From Prevotella sp. (GTDB taxonomy: Bacteria; Bacteroidota; Bacteroidia; Bacteroidales; Dysgonomonadaceae), in assembly GCA_031271965.1 (NCBI GenBank), contig JAISUS010000029.1:62001-126000 (forward strand): a DNA stretch of 64,000 nucleotides. Direction: 5' to 3'. This document shows positions 51,017-61,100 of the stretch, in pieces; position 1 is the stretch's first letter; each line of letters starts with the position of its first letter. Both the position numbers and the translations under genes were made by a program. The notes beneath the pieces are model-generated. The model was given only the letters and a program-made list of their open reading frames with translations, was not told the origin of the DNA and did not search any database.

Positions 51017-51775
51017 ATGAGCACAAATATAATAGATCCGGCTAACCTCGTATATGCCAAGCCAGAACTGATGAACGATACCGAGATGCACTATTGCCCG
51101 GGTTGTTCTCATGGGGTTGTCCATAAACTTATTGCAGAGATTGTGGACGAAATGGGGCTTAAAGAAAGAACAATAGGAATTGCTCCCGTAGGATGTGGTG
51201 TGTTTGCATACAGTTATATTGATATCGATTGGCAGGAGGCTGCTCATGGGCGGGCACCCGCTGTAGCTACAGCTGTAAAACGATTGAATCCCGAAAAAAT
51301 GGTTTTCACATATCAGGGTGATGGTGACTTGGCAGCAATCGGTACCGCCGAAACTATACATGCCGCCAACAGGGGAGAGAATATAGCTATTATTTTCATC
51401 AATAATGGTATATATGGTATGACCGGAGGACAGATGGCTCCTACTACTCTCGATAAGATGAAGACTTCTACTACACCCAATGGCCGGGATATCCACGAGA
51501 ATGGAAATCCTCTTAAAATACTAGACCTGTTGGCTTTACTGGATGGCGTTTGTTTAGCTACTCGCCAAAGTGTGCACACTGCCGCAGCCGTGAAGAAAGC
51601 TAAACGTATGATTCGAAAAGCTTTTGAGAATGCAATGGAGGATAAAGGAACATCTATTGTCGAAATCGTATCCACTTGTAGTTCGGGATGGAAAATGACT
51701 CCTGCCGATTCTAATGACTGGATGGTTGAGAATATGTTTCCTGTATATCCTATGGGTGATTTGAAAAACATTTAA
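51017..51775 (+). CDS. 2-oxoacid:ferredoxin oxidoreductase beta subunit (TPP-binding)
   Basis: The 252-residue protein binds thiamine pyrophosphate: MHYCPGCSHGVVHKLI has the Fe-S/TPP N-terminal cysteines, GDGDLAAIGTAETIHAANRG the Mg-TPP GDG motif, and NNGIYGMTGGQMAPTT the second signature. Cys-containing VEIVSTCSSGWKM near the C-terminus also fits. It forms the catalytic site with the alpha subunit. Confidence 0.93.
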   Translation: MSTNIIDPANLVYAKPELMNDTEMHYCPGCSHGVVHKLIAEIVDEMGLKERTIGIAPVGCGVFAYSYIDIDWQEAAHGRAPAVATAVKRLNPEKMVFTYQGDGDLAAIGTAETIHAANRGENIAIIFINNGIYGMTGGQMAPTTLDKMKTSTTPNGRDIHENGNPLKILDLLALLDGVCLATRQSVHTAAAVKKAKRMIRKAFENAMEDKGTSIVEIVSTCSSGWKMTPADSNDWMVENMFPVYPMGDLKNI

Positions 51776-51786
51776 ACCAAGAATAC

Positions 51787-52341
51787 ATGACACAAGAAAT
51801 AATAATCGCAGGCTTTGGTGGGCAAGGAGTACTCTCTATGGGTAAAATATTGGCTTATTCTGGCCTGATGGAGGATAAAGAGGTATCATGGTTTCCCTCA
51901 TACGGGCCTGAGCAACGTGGAGGAACGGCTAATGTAACAGTTATACTGAGCGACACGACAATAAGTTCACCCATTTTAAACGAATATGATATAGCGATCA
52001 TTCTTAATCAGCCTTCTCTTGATAAGTTCGAATCGCATGTAAAATCCGGAGGTATACTTATATACGATCCTAATGGATTTAAACGTGCCCCATCGAGAAA
52101 AGATATTTACATTTATAAGATAGATGCGATAGACACTGCCACCCAAATGAAGAATACAAAGGCTTTCAATATGATTGTATTAGGTGGTCTTCTTAAGGTT
52201 TGTCCGATGGTAGATATGGCTAATGTAATGTTGGGGCTCAAGAAATCTTTGCCTGAGCGTCATCATGGTCTGTTGCCGATGAATGAGCAGGCTATACATA
52301 AAGGTATGGAAATAATACAGGAAATGCAAAAGCCTGGCTGA
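51787..52341 (+). CDS. 2-oxoacid:ferredoxin oxidoreductase gamma subunit
   Basis: The 184-residue protein starts with the gamma signature IIIAGFGGQGVLSMGKILAYS and has SWFPSYGPEQRGGTANVTVI, the coenzyme-A/gamma domain of POR-type enzymes. It closes the operon before a strong terminator. Substrate class as for the alpha subunit. Confidence 0.93.
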   Translation: MTQEIIIAGFGGQGVLSMGKILAYSGLMEDKEVSWFPSYGPEQRGGTANVTVILSDTTISSPILNEYDIAIILNQPSLDKFESHVKSGGILIYDPNGFKRAPSRKDIYIYKIDAIDTATQMKNTKAFNMIVLGGLLKVCPMVDMANVMLGLKKSLPERHHGLLPMNEQAIHKGMEIIQEMQKPG

Positions 52342-52354
52342 TCAGAATATAAAT

Positions 52355-52389
52355 AAAAATCCCCGAAGAATACCTTCGGGGATTTTTTA
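52355..52389. terminator. Strong bidirectional terminator between the oxidoreductase operon and gldN
   Basis: A perfect 14-bp stem AAAAATCCCCGAAG with its complement has a 5-base loop AATAC, with A and T runs on both sides. Confidence 0.9.
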
Positions 52390-52404
52390 TGTTAGAAAGA
52401 TTGT

Positions 52405-53277
52405 TTAATCTTCGTGATGTGCAACGGCAACTGCATCGAATCTGGACTGTACATAGTCTAGCTCGGTCTCTATACGCGCACGTTCTTTAGCTAAACTTTC
52501 CGGTGTGGTAAAATACTGCGACAAGTTTCTCATTCCTACCTGATATATGCATCCTCTGTAATATCTGTTTCTGAATATATCAAACATTGATGCATTACTC
52601 AATACCGGAGTTACATTGGCAACGGCAACCGGAGATATTGCTCTTGCAAGATACACGCTTATATCGTCGAAATTAATCCAGAACATAGGGAATGTCCTTC
52701 CTCTATCGCATATAATAGGACAAATGGCTACTACACGTACGTCACCTTTACCGGTTTTGATATCATAATACCATCTTTCTTTTACAAAGTAGCTTATGAT
52801 ATTAGCTTTAACAATATCCTCTTTTAGAACAGATACAGTGCGATTATCTACGGCAGTGTATGCGATTTTATTTTCATCTAATACTTCTCTTATATTTCGC
52901 TCATTATTGATATTAAAATCAGGTTGATCTTCATATCTGTATGCTTTGATGGTATTATCTGATAATAAATTAATAAGCAATGAAAATAAATTAGCTCTTT
53001 TATCTGTCGATGCACTAGGGTAGAAGAGTGTTTCATTGCCCTCTACATTAGGCACTTCTCTGTATATATCTCTTCTCCACGTTGCAGAATAATAGTCATT
53101 CATCGAATTTTCCATTAGGAATAATTCTCTTGAAGATATATTCGTGATCATGTCTTCCGTTGTTTTAGTAACAGGCCCTTCAGTCATCATCCGATGCTGG
53201 TTGTCTGCGTTGTTTTGTGCTAATAGCGGACTTGCCATCAGTAATCCGCTAAATAGTAATGAAATTACATATTTCAT
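52405..53277 (-). CDS. gldN: Type IX secretion protein GldN/PorN
   Basis: GldN is a periplasmic component that joins the GldK ring to the GldLM motor in the type IX secretion system. The 290-residue protein has a signal peptide (about 1-20) and the conserved domain with WRRDIYREVPNVEGNETLFYP, RWYYDIKTGKGDVRVVAICP and MFDIFRNRYYRGCIYQVG. It is last in the gldK-L-M-N order. Length is normal for Bacteroidales. Confidence 0.93.
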   Translation of the reverse strand: MKYVISLLFSGLLMASPLLAQNNADNQHRMMTEGPVTKTTEDMITNISSRELFLMENSMNDYYSATWRRDIYREVPNVEGNETLFYPSASTDKRANLFSLLINLLSDNTIKAYRYEDQPDFNINNERNIREVLDENKIAYTAVDNRTVSVLKEDIVKANIISYFVKERWYYDIKTGKGDVRVVAICPIICDRGRTFPMFWINFDDISVYLARAISPVAVANVTPVLSNASMFDIFRNRYYRGCIYQVGMRNLSQYFTTPESLAKERARIETELDYVQSRFDAVAVAHHED

Positions 53278-53300
53278 AATAGTTGTATTTTTGTGTTAGT

Positions 53301-54869
53301 TTAAATAATTCTTATAATCATCGCATTGAGTTCTCTCTCTATTCCGTCCGGACCTCTTACTTTTATTTTACCTATAATTAATTCTTTGCCACGTGTAAGT
53401 CCTCGCATTTGCTCTTTTTGTCTTTCAGTAAAGCTGCTTCCTGCCGATATTTCTTCAGTTCGGTTATTCATTGCATCTAATGATATGGTAGAGAAACCTG
53501 TTACTGTAAAAGGAATATTTAGAATTCCATCATCAATGGCAGCTTTCAGATTACTGGTTCCAAGAAGAATAGAACGCGCTAAATTACCTCTTTTAAACAC
53601 CTTCGGGTTGTTACTGGCATCCTTATATTCAATATAAGGAGAAGGGTCAGGCAATGCTCGTATCCTGAATTCTTTCTGTGCTATCGGACGCAATGTACCG
53701 TTCATCCTTGCAGATACAGAAATAACGAATTTCTGTCCTATTTGCGAAGTAGAGGGTGTTGCAGTCCAGGTACCGCCTGACGCTGTCAATGATCCGCCTT
53801 TTACAACTGTTGCCACAACATCTTGGTGAGGAACCCCCGGAACAGATATACTGATAGGGTTTGAGTATCCGGCATAAACAACATCCATGAGCAAAGGTGC
53901 TATTGTAGCCATCGGTTCCATAACTGTAAACTCTTCGGAAAACTCACGTTTGAATGGTGTCCCGTCACGACCTACTACTTCAATGAACCCACTGAATCTA
54001 TTGAGCCCTCGACTTCCTGTTGTTTCAAATAAGTCATTTTTTTCATTTGGCAACTCTTTACCATTGATAACTATACGTGGACGCTGAGTAGTATCTACCG
54101 CTGCCAATATTATTTCGGCACGATATGGTGTACCCTGCATTACAAACTTAGATTGAGGAACGACAAATGCACTTAACTGGTTTACCCTGACATCCTTCAA
54201 GTCTATATTCTTAACTAGGTCGTTGAGGACTTCGCTTTCTGCTTGTTTCATATTAACCTGCAATTCGGTTAAATAAGTTATGGCTGCAATACTTGGCATA
54301 TTTTCAAAAGAGGATAGAACCCATGATTTACCTTCTTTTTTTGCCTTTCTCGATGGTTCGGTCGACAAAGTATTCCGTACGATATTTTTTTTAGCCTCGT
54401 CCGGAATCTGTGCTATCATTGTCTCTCTGTAGCTGTCCAATAATTTCTTTAGGTTTTCTCCTTGATATCCACCCTCCGGGGCTATCATTATATCGGTAGA
54501 AGCACTTAGATTATCTTTCGATTTTAAATTATTTACGTCAGCTTCTTTACCATCACTCTCTTTCGCTATTTCCAATTTTAGATATTCAATATAATTGAAA
54601 AGAGAATCTGTTTTGCTTCTCACATTTAGTGCCCGGCTATAAGAATCTTGTGTTTTTTCAGGATTACTCTCATATGAGGCATTGATGTCTGTATAAATTT
54701 GTTTATTACGTTCATCTGCAATCTTTATTGATTCCTGAAGATTCTCATTTACCAAATCAAAACCATCCAACACTTCTGTAGGAACATTTAAAGCTAGCAT
54801 TGCAATAAAGACCAGATACATCAGATTAATCATCTTCTGCCTTGTTAATTGCCCTCTACTTAAAGCCAT
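53301..54869 (-). CDS. gldM: Type IX secretion motor protein GldM/PorM
   Basis: GldM passes the proton-driven rotation of the inner membrane motor to the outer membrane. The 522-residue protein has one N-terminal transmembrane helix (MINLMYLVFIAMLALNVP, about 13-30) with the LNVPTEVLDGF signature, then long periplasmic helical and beta domains (D1-D4) with the GGSLTASGGTWTATPS-type beta segment. The length matches PorM of Porphyromonas. Confidence 0.95.
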   Translation of the reverse strand: MALSRGQLTRQKMINLMYLVFIAMLALNVPTEVLDGFDLVNENLQESIKIADERNKQIYTDINASYESNPEKTQDSYSRALNVRSKTDSLFNYIEYLKLEIAKESDGKEADVNNLKSKDNLSASTDIMIAPEGGYQGENLKKLLDSYRETMIAQIPDEAKKNIVRNTLSTEPSRKAKKEGKSWVLSSFENMPSIAAITYLTELQVNMKQAESEVLNDLVKNIDLKDVRVNQLSAFVVPQSKFVMQGTPYRAEIILAAVDTTQRPRIVINGKELPNEKNDLFETTGSRGLNRFSGFIEVVGRDGTPFKREFSEEFTVMEPMATIAPLLMDVVYAGYSNPISISVPGVPHQDVVATVVKGGSLTASGGTWTATPSTSQIGQKFVISVSARMNGTLRPIAQKEFRIRALPDPSPYIEYKDASNNPKVFKRGNLARSILLGTSNLKAAIDDGILNIPFTVTGFSTISLDAMNNRTEEISAGSSFTERQKEQMRGLTRGKELIIGKIKVRGPDGIERELNAMIIRII

Positions 54870-54910
54870 TTGTTATTCCTTTATTAGTTTTTAAATTATT
54901 TTCTTTCTCT

Positions 54911-55789
54911 TTAAAATTTTGGTTGGTTTGGGTTATTATTGGTTGTCATAGCCTGTAGTAAACGTGCATAAACGTTGTTCAGGGCTTCAATATGTTTTGT
55001 CATCTTAGCCGATTCTTCTTTAAACATATAGCTGTCTCCAATAGCACCATCATACAGATTTCTCATTCTGTTCAGGCTATCATTGATATATCTGATTGCA
55101 GACATTTGTTCTGTTATAGTATGCAGCTGTGCATTAAACACATCATTCAATCCACTTACATTTTGGTTCAATGTAGCCAGATTATCTACAAAACCATTCG
55201 TTTCGGTGATTTGGTTGTATGCTGTTAACAGCTTTTGGGAAGCTTCGTTTAAAGACTGTATCGTATTGGAAAAATCTTCCAGATTCTGCGCTGTATTGGA
55301 TATGCTCTGGTTATATTCAGGTGTATTTCCGGTTTTAGCTGATACTTTCTGATCGGTATTAGATGAGACTCTATCCGGTGTTGTAGAAGCTATACCGCTC
55401 GGAACGATACTGTCAGAACTGTGAATGTTACCACCTCCGACAATTACTACCGACCCGGCAGAGCCGCCACCTTTTCCTTTTTGGTTTTTAGTCGCTTCGG
55501 TTGTATTATTTGTGTCGGAAACATCTCCATTGAGAGTGGCTCCTCCAATAATGATTCCCGACCCGGCAGAAACGGAATCCCCGGATGAATTATCGAAACC
55601 TGATATAAAAAATACCAATGCTTCGGTAATCATACCTATCATCAATATTTGATTAGCATAAGGAAGATGTATAATTTTGAACATTGCGCCTATTATAACA
55701 ATAGCAGCTCCCCAGCTATAGAAAATGTTGAACAACTTTTTCCCTGAATTGCTGGATAGAAATATTTCTAAACTATTCATCTTCCCCAT
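54911..55789 (-). CDS. gldL: Type IX secretion motor protein GldL/PorL
   Basis: GldL is the proton-channel partner of GldM. The 292-residue protein has two transmembrane helices near the N-terminus (FYSWGAAIVIIGAMFKIIHLP and ILMIGMITEALVFFISGF) with the Glu in helix 2 (TEALVFF) proposed to be protonated during rotation. A Gly/Ser-rich insertion (about 72-165) with two SAGS repeats precedes the C-terminal coiled coil. Flavobacterial GldL is shorter (about 215) and Porphyromonas PorL about 310. Confidence 0.95.
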   Translation of the reverse strand: MGKMNSLEIFLSSNSGKKLFNIFYSWGAAIVIIGAMFKIIHLPYANQILMIGMITEALVFFISGFDNSSGDSVSAGSGIIIGGATLNGDVSDTNNTTEATKNQKGKGGGSAGSVVIVGGGNIHSSDSIVPSGIASTTPDRVSSNTDQKVSAKTGNTPEYNQSISNTAQNLEDFSNTIQSLNEASQKLLTAYNQITETNGFVDNLATLNQNVSGLNDVFNAQLHTITEQMSAIRYINDSLNRMRNLYDGAIGDSYMFKEESAKMTKHIEALNNVYARLLQAMTTNNNPNQPKF

Positions 55790-55806
55790 ATAATTTTTTT
55801 TAGGTT

Positions 55807-57972
55807 TTAGTTAAACTTACCCTTCTCATTGAAGTTCCAGCTTCTTACGCATCTGAAACCAATGAATGAACGGCCTTTATCTTGGTATTCAACAGAACGA
55901 TCTCCTGATTTTACAGTAGCATCTTTCCACGAACCTCCTTTTACTATTTTACGTTTCAATATTTTGGGATCTGCTAGTACAGCTCTGTAACTGAAGTCCG
56001 GATTAACCTCGTCGCTCATACGGTCTACAGATTCAGTGAAAGTAGTAGTCGTCCATTCAGCTACATTTCCGGCCATATCGTACAAACCAAATCTGTTAGG
56101 CAGGAATGTTGCCACAGGAGACATTAAGTCTTTCAAATCTTTCGAAGCTCTGAAATTAGCATGAGCCAAACCGTCGGTTGTATGAGTCCTGTTTGAATAC
56201 CAAGGGTACGCCAATTCCGAACGTCCATTTCTGGCTGCAAACTCCCATTCAGCCTCAGTCGGTAATCTGTATCCTTCAAATCCGTCCTGATTGCATTTAC
56301 CTTCTGCTCTGTATTTAGCCGTACGCCAAGCACAATAAGCATCTGCTTGCTCCCACGATACACCTACCACTGGGAAGTTTTCGTATGCTTTGTCTGTGAA
56401 ATATGTATCCACATATCTTTCACTTTTAGCATTAGCAAAATCGGTCATCCATACCATGACGTCCGGATGTATATTAACAATATACGTATTCGTAAAGTCT
56501 ATCGGATCACCATGTGATGTTCTGGATAATGTTTCACGAATGATATCCCCTCTCATGTTCACATAAGCTGTATCTTTAGATATAACTATAGAACGGGCAT
56601 CTCCTTCTTTTAGTTTCGAGATAAATGCATAATAACTCTTGAAATCAAACCAATCGTATTTATAGTTAAGAGCTGAATTTGCCAGCCCCGATTTATCTGC
56701 TCCATAAGGATTTCCTCCCATAACACTGGCAATAGCATTGGCTTCTCTTTCTGTTGGATTTTTCCAAGGAATAGGTTTACTCCAGTTTATACGCTGTTTA
56801 ATTTCTCCTGTATAGCCTTTTTCGGGTCTAACCTGCACTTTATATGTCGGATCGCCACCATACGCAGGGTCTGACAGGCGCTCTCTGATAATAGAGTCGC
56901 GTACCGAATATACGAACTCACGGTATTGTTTGTTTGTAACTTCGGCTTCATCCATCCAAAATGGGCTTACTGCAACCAGTTTCCGTGCGATTGTATCTCC
57001 CCAAAGCGGATCGATACCTGTACCTAATTCTATATTTCCTCCCGGCACAAGGACCATATTGTCGCATGCGCGTGCTATGTTGTAAGGTAATAGCAGTCGT
57101 GTTTCTATAGCCGGATCTATATATTTAGGTTCTCCAAATTTATATGTGATACCGGCAGTCAATTGAGCTATGCCGTTGTTGTTTTTGTCACCTTTTTGTC
57201 CGTCAAAAGTATCATCAATTATGACACCACGGGCTTCGCCGAAGATTTGCCAGTTTCTAGTGAAATTAAATCCTACATTTAAACCTAGGCTACCGCCCAC
57301 AAATGTGCCGACAAGATTGCCTCTATGAGCGAAACGTTGGTATACACCAAGTCCTGCAAATGGATTTACTTCCCACTTGCGGTTAGGCTTATACCCGTTT
57401 ATCAGGTTTAAGAAATTTATGCTTATATCTCCGTTCACACTCATATAACGTAAATGTTGCATATAATATTGTTCATTCTCCCACCATTTTGTAGGATGCC
57501 ATACAGATACTCCTGTAGCATCTACAGGACTGTATTCATAATCAATTCCTTCAACCCAGCCCATATAGTCCCATGCCGGATCTTTAGTCAAATATCGGAT
57601 ATCGTCTCCTGTACTACCGTTCTTGCCCCATCGTGTATATGTGCCATTGAATCCATCGTTGTAACCATGCAGACTACCTCCTGATAGCTGTAACCGAAGA
57701 GTAACAATATTACTCATCCTACGGCCAACAGTAAGTGTTGGGGCAAATGTCAATCTTGATAAATATGATGTACGGTTGCCTGGTACACCATTGTCATCTT
57801 CACCTTCATAAAGTTGAGCTCCGGCTCCCAATGATATAAACCATACCGGATCTTTTAACAAATATTCATTTCGGGAAGGTACCGAATATTGCACTGAACG
57901 CTCCGTTTGTGCGTACGAAACTATTGATAGGCAGAGCAATAGTAGTGCAGTTAGTAAAGTTTTCTTGTTCAT
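55807..57972 (-). CDS. gldK: GldK/PorK-type protein fused to an N-terminal OmpA-like beta-barrel
   Basis: GldK/PorK normally is an outer membrane lipoprotein of about 450-490 residues that forms the ring of the type IX system. This 721-residue protein has a plain signal peptide (cut after YAQ, no lipobox Cys), an OmpA-type 8-stranded barrel domain (about 40-285, WFISLGAGAQLYEGEDD to LTAGITYKFGEP) and then the FGE-sulfatase-like GldK domain (about 305-715, with MVLVPGGNIELGTG, YRLPTEAEWEFAARNGRSE, GNVAEWTTTTF and SFIGFRCVRSW). No separate porP lies upstream. The barrel probably replaces the lipid anchor. Confidence 0.9.
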   Translation of the reverse strand: MNKKTLLTALLLLCLSIVSYAQTERSVQYSVPSRNEYLLKDPVWFISLGAGAQLYEGEDDNGVPGNRTSYLSRLTFAPTLTVGRRMSNIVTLRLQLSGGSLHGYNDGFNGTYTRWGKNGSTGDDIRYLTKDPAWDYMGWVEGIDYEYSPVDATGVSVWHPTKWWENEQYYMQHLRYMSVNGDISINFLNLINGYKPNRKWEVNPFAGLGVYQRFAHRGNLVGTFVGGSLGLNVGFNFTRNWQIFGEARGVIIDDTFDGQKGDKNNNGIAQLTAGITYKFGEPKYIDPAIETRLLLPYNIARACDNMVLVPGGNIELGTGIDPLWGDTIARKLVAVSPFWMDEAEVTNKQYREFVYSVRDSIIRERLSDPAYGGDPTYKVQVRPEKGYTGEIKQRINWSKPIPWKNPTEREANAIASVMGGNPYGADKSGLANSALNYKYDWFDFKSYYAFISKLKEGDARSIVISKDTAYVNMRGDIIRETLSRTSHGDPIDFTNTYIVNIHPDVMVWMTDFANAKSERYVDTYFTDKAYENFPVVGVSWEQADAYCAWRTAKYRAEGKCNQDGFEGYRLPTEAEWEFAARNGRSELAYPWYSNRTHTTDGLAHANFRASKDLKDLMSPVATFLPNRFGLYDMAGNVAEWTTTTFTESVDRMSDEVNPDFSYRAVLADPKILKRKIVKGGSWKDATVKSGDRSVEYQDKGRSFIGFRCVRSWNFNEKGKFN

Positions 57973-58013
57973 ATGTTTTGTATAAGTTATATAACCCTAA
58001 ATATCGAATGTGG

Positions 58014-58021
58014 CAAAGATA
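58014..58021 (-). promoter_or_regulatory. -7 box of the gldK-L-M-N operon
   Basis: The minus strand reads TATCTTTG, about 42 bases before the gldK start; no clear -33 element. Confidence 0.5.
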
Positions 58022-58096
58022 GTATTTTTTTTATAACTATTATTTATTTTTAATTTAAAAGTTAGAGGTTTAGACAGATAGGGGGTATATAAATGA

Positions 58097-58129
58097 AAAA
58101 AGGGTGGATACCAATGTTCCACCCTTTTT
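58097..58129 (-). terminator. Terminator after nifJ
   Basis: AAAAAGGGTGGA and TCCACCCTTTTT form a 12-bp stem with a 9-base loop; it separates nifJ from gldK. Confidence 0.85.
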
Positions 58130-58141
58130 ACTATTTAATAT

Positions 58142-61100
58142 TTAGTTTGAGTCGCTCGAACCGTTTGAAATTTCAGCAGCCATACGCTGGTAGCTTCTAT
58201 AGCGCCACATAGCACTCTCTTGAGCAGCTTGGTATAACTCTGCAGATTCATCAGGGTTTGATTTTTGAAGAGATGTGTAACGAACCTCATTGCCTAAGAA
58301 TGCTTGGAATTTAGACCAATCCGGCTCTTTACTATCCATTATAAATGGATTCTTACCTTCTTCTTCGAGCATTGGATTATAACGCCACAAGTGCCAATAA
58401 CCGCATTCTACAGCCATTTTCTCTTCATCCTGGGCATGTCCCATACCTTTTCTTAATCCGTGGCTGATACATGGAGAGTAGGCAATAACTAAAGATGGGC
58501 CTTTGTATTCTTCGGCTTCTTTAATCGCTTTCAGGCATTGTCCCTGATTAGCGCCCATTGCAACTTGAGCAACATATACGTATCCGTATGTAGCGGCAAT
58601 CATACCAAGGTCTTTCTTGCGGATTTTCTTACCTGCTGCTGCAAATTTAGCAACGGCTGCAATTGGTGTCGATTTAGAGGATTGTCCTCCTGTATTTGAG
58701 TATACTTCTGTATCCAGTACAAGAATGTTCACATCTTCTCCTGAAGCTATAACATGATCCAGACCGCCAAAACCTATATCATAAGCCCATCCGTCACCAC
58801 CAAAGATCCAGATAGAACGTTTGATCAGATATTGTTTCAAAGAATAAATTTCTTTACAATAATCACATTTGTCTTTTTCTACTTCAAGTAATGGAAGTAG
58901 GCTGGCTGTGATTTCTTTTGTCTTTCCGGATTCATGTTTGTTCTCAATCCATTCTTTATATAAAGCTTTGATTTCGGGAGAACATTTATCGCAATCCTGA
59001 GCCTGAGTCATCAGTTTCTCTAATCGGTCACGCATAGTCATATTTGCGATGGCAAAACCAAGACCGTATTCAGCGTTATCTTCGAATAGTGAATTTGCCC
59101 ATGCCGGACCTTTACCTTCTTCGTTTTTACGATAAGGGGTGGACGGTGCCGATCCTCCGTATATAGATGTACAGCCGGTTGCGTTGGCAATCATCATGCG
59201 GTCGCCGAACAATTGAGTTACTAGTTTTATATATGGTGTTTCTCCACAACCCGAACAAGCTCCGGAGAACTCAAACAATGGCGTTGCAAACTGTGAGTTT
59301 TTCACATTCAGTTTAGTGTCTACCAAATGAGCTTTACTAGTTACGTTTTTGATCATAAAATCCCAATTGCCCTGTTCCGGGAATTGAGTGCCTATTTCAA
59401 CCATTTTAAGAGCGGAATTACCTTTCTTTCCTGGGCATATATCAGCACAGTTTCCACAACCAAGACAGTCGAGAACGTCAACTTGTATGCGGAATGCCAT
59501 TCCGTCGAATTGTTTTCCTTGTGCTTTCAATAATGTAACATCAGCAGGAGCGTTAGATTGTTCTGTTGCATCCAATACGAACGGACGTATAGTGGCATGA
59601 GGACAAACATATGCACACTGATTACATTGTATACAGTTTTCGGCATCCCATACAGGGACGAAAGCTGCTACCCCGCGTTTTTCGTACTCGGTAGTCCCAT
59701 GATCCCAGGTTCCATCTTCGCGGCCAACGAATACTGAAACAGGAAGGTCGTACCCACGTTGTGCGTTGACCGGACGTACAACTTTTTTGATAAATTCCGG
59801 AGCGTCGTCTTCTTGTGGTTTTTCAACGACAATGTTAGCCCACTCTGCAGGAACTTCCACTTTTTCTATTTCGTCACCACGATCGACAGCTGCATAGTTT
59901 TTCTTTATTACATCTTCTCCTTTACGTCCATATGACTTAACGATGAACTTTTTCATCTGTTCTACTGCCAAATCGTAAGGTATAACGTTCGATATTTTAA
60001 AGAATGCAGATTGAAGAATTGTATTTGTGCGGCCTCCTAAACCAATTTCCGTAGCAATTTTAGTTGCATTGATTATGTAGAAATTGATATTGTTTACGGC
60101 AAGATATTTCTTAACATTGTCTGGCAGGTAATTTCCTACTTCTTCTTTGCTCCATACAGAGTTTAACAGGAATGTGCCATTTTTCTTCAAACCTTTGGTT
60201 ACATCATAAAGGTGAAGATAGGCAGGAACGTGACAAGCCACAAAGTTAGGCGTGTTTACCAAATATGTAGAACGTATAGGGTTGTCACCAAATCGAAGGT
60301 GAGAGGCCGTAAATCCTCCCGACTTCTTGGAGTCGTAGGCAAAATAAGCTTGGCAATATTTGTTGGTGTTGTCACCTATGATCTTAACGGTGTTTTTATT
60401 TGCGCCTACTGTACCATCTGAACCCAAACCGTAGAATTTAGCCTCGTAATTGTTGTCTTCAACAGCTACCTCTTCTTTCATTGGTAGGGACTTGAAGGTT
60501 ACATCATCCACAATACCGATAGTGAAATCGTTTTTCGGCAAACTCATTGCTAAGTTTTCATAGACAGACATAATTTGCGAAGGTGTAGTATCTTTCGATG
60601 ATAGTCCATAGATACCTCCAACGATAGTCGGTGCGTCTTCTTTGCCAAAGAAACAATCTTTTACGTCCATATATAATGGTTGTCCAAGTGCTCCCGGTTC
60701 TTTTGTGCGGTCGAGTACGGCGATTCTCTTAGCTGTTTTAGGTACAGCCGAAAGGAATGCTTCTGCTTTGAACGGGCGATATAGGTGAACGGAGACAAGG
60801 CCAACTTTTTCGCCTTTTGCATTCAGGTAATCTATCGTTTCGCGGATTGCTTCTGTTACAGATCCCATTGCAATAATTACACGGTCTGCATCTTCAGCTC
60901 CGTAGTAATCAAACAGACCATACTTGCGTCCGGTAATTTTTGTTATTTCAGCAAGATATTTTTCTACAATTGCTGGTACTGCATCGTAAAATTTATTGGC
61001 TGCCTCACGCGATTGGAAGTAAATATCATCGTTTTGAGCTGTACCGCGTGTTACCGGGTTTTCGGGATTTAAAGCTCTGTTGCGGAATGCTTGTAATGCT

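Noticed and set aside
51313-51771. 152-codon minus-strand ORF opposite the TPP-binding subunit gene
   Set aside because: It is a shadow frame inside a conserved enzyme gene.
58081-58090. GGGGG run as a third copy of the nuo MITE-like element
   Set aside because: Only the short G run matches; neither palindromic end is present.
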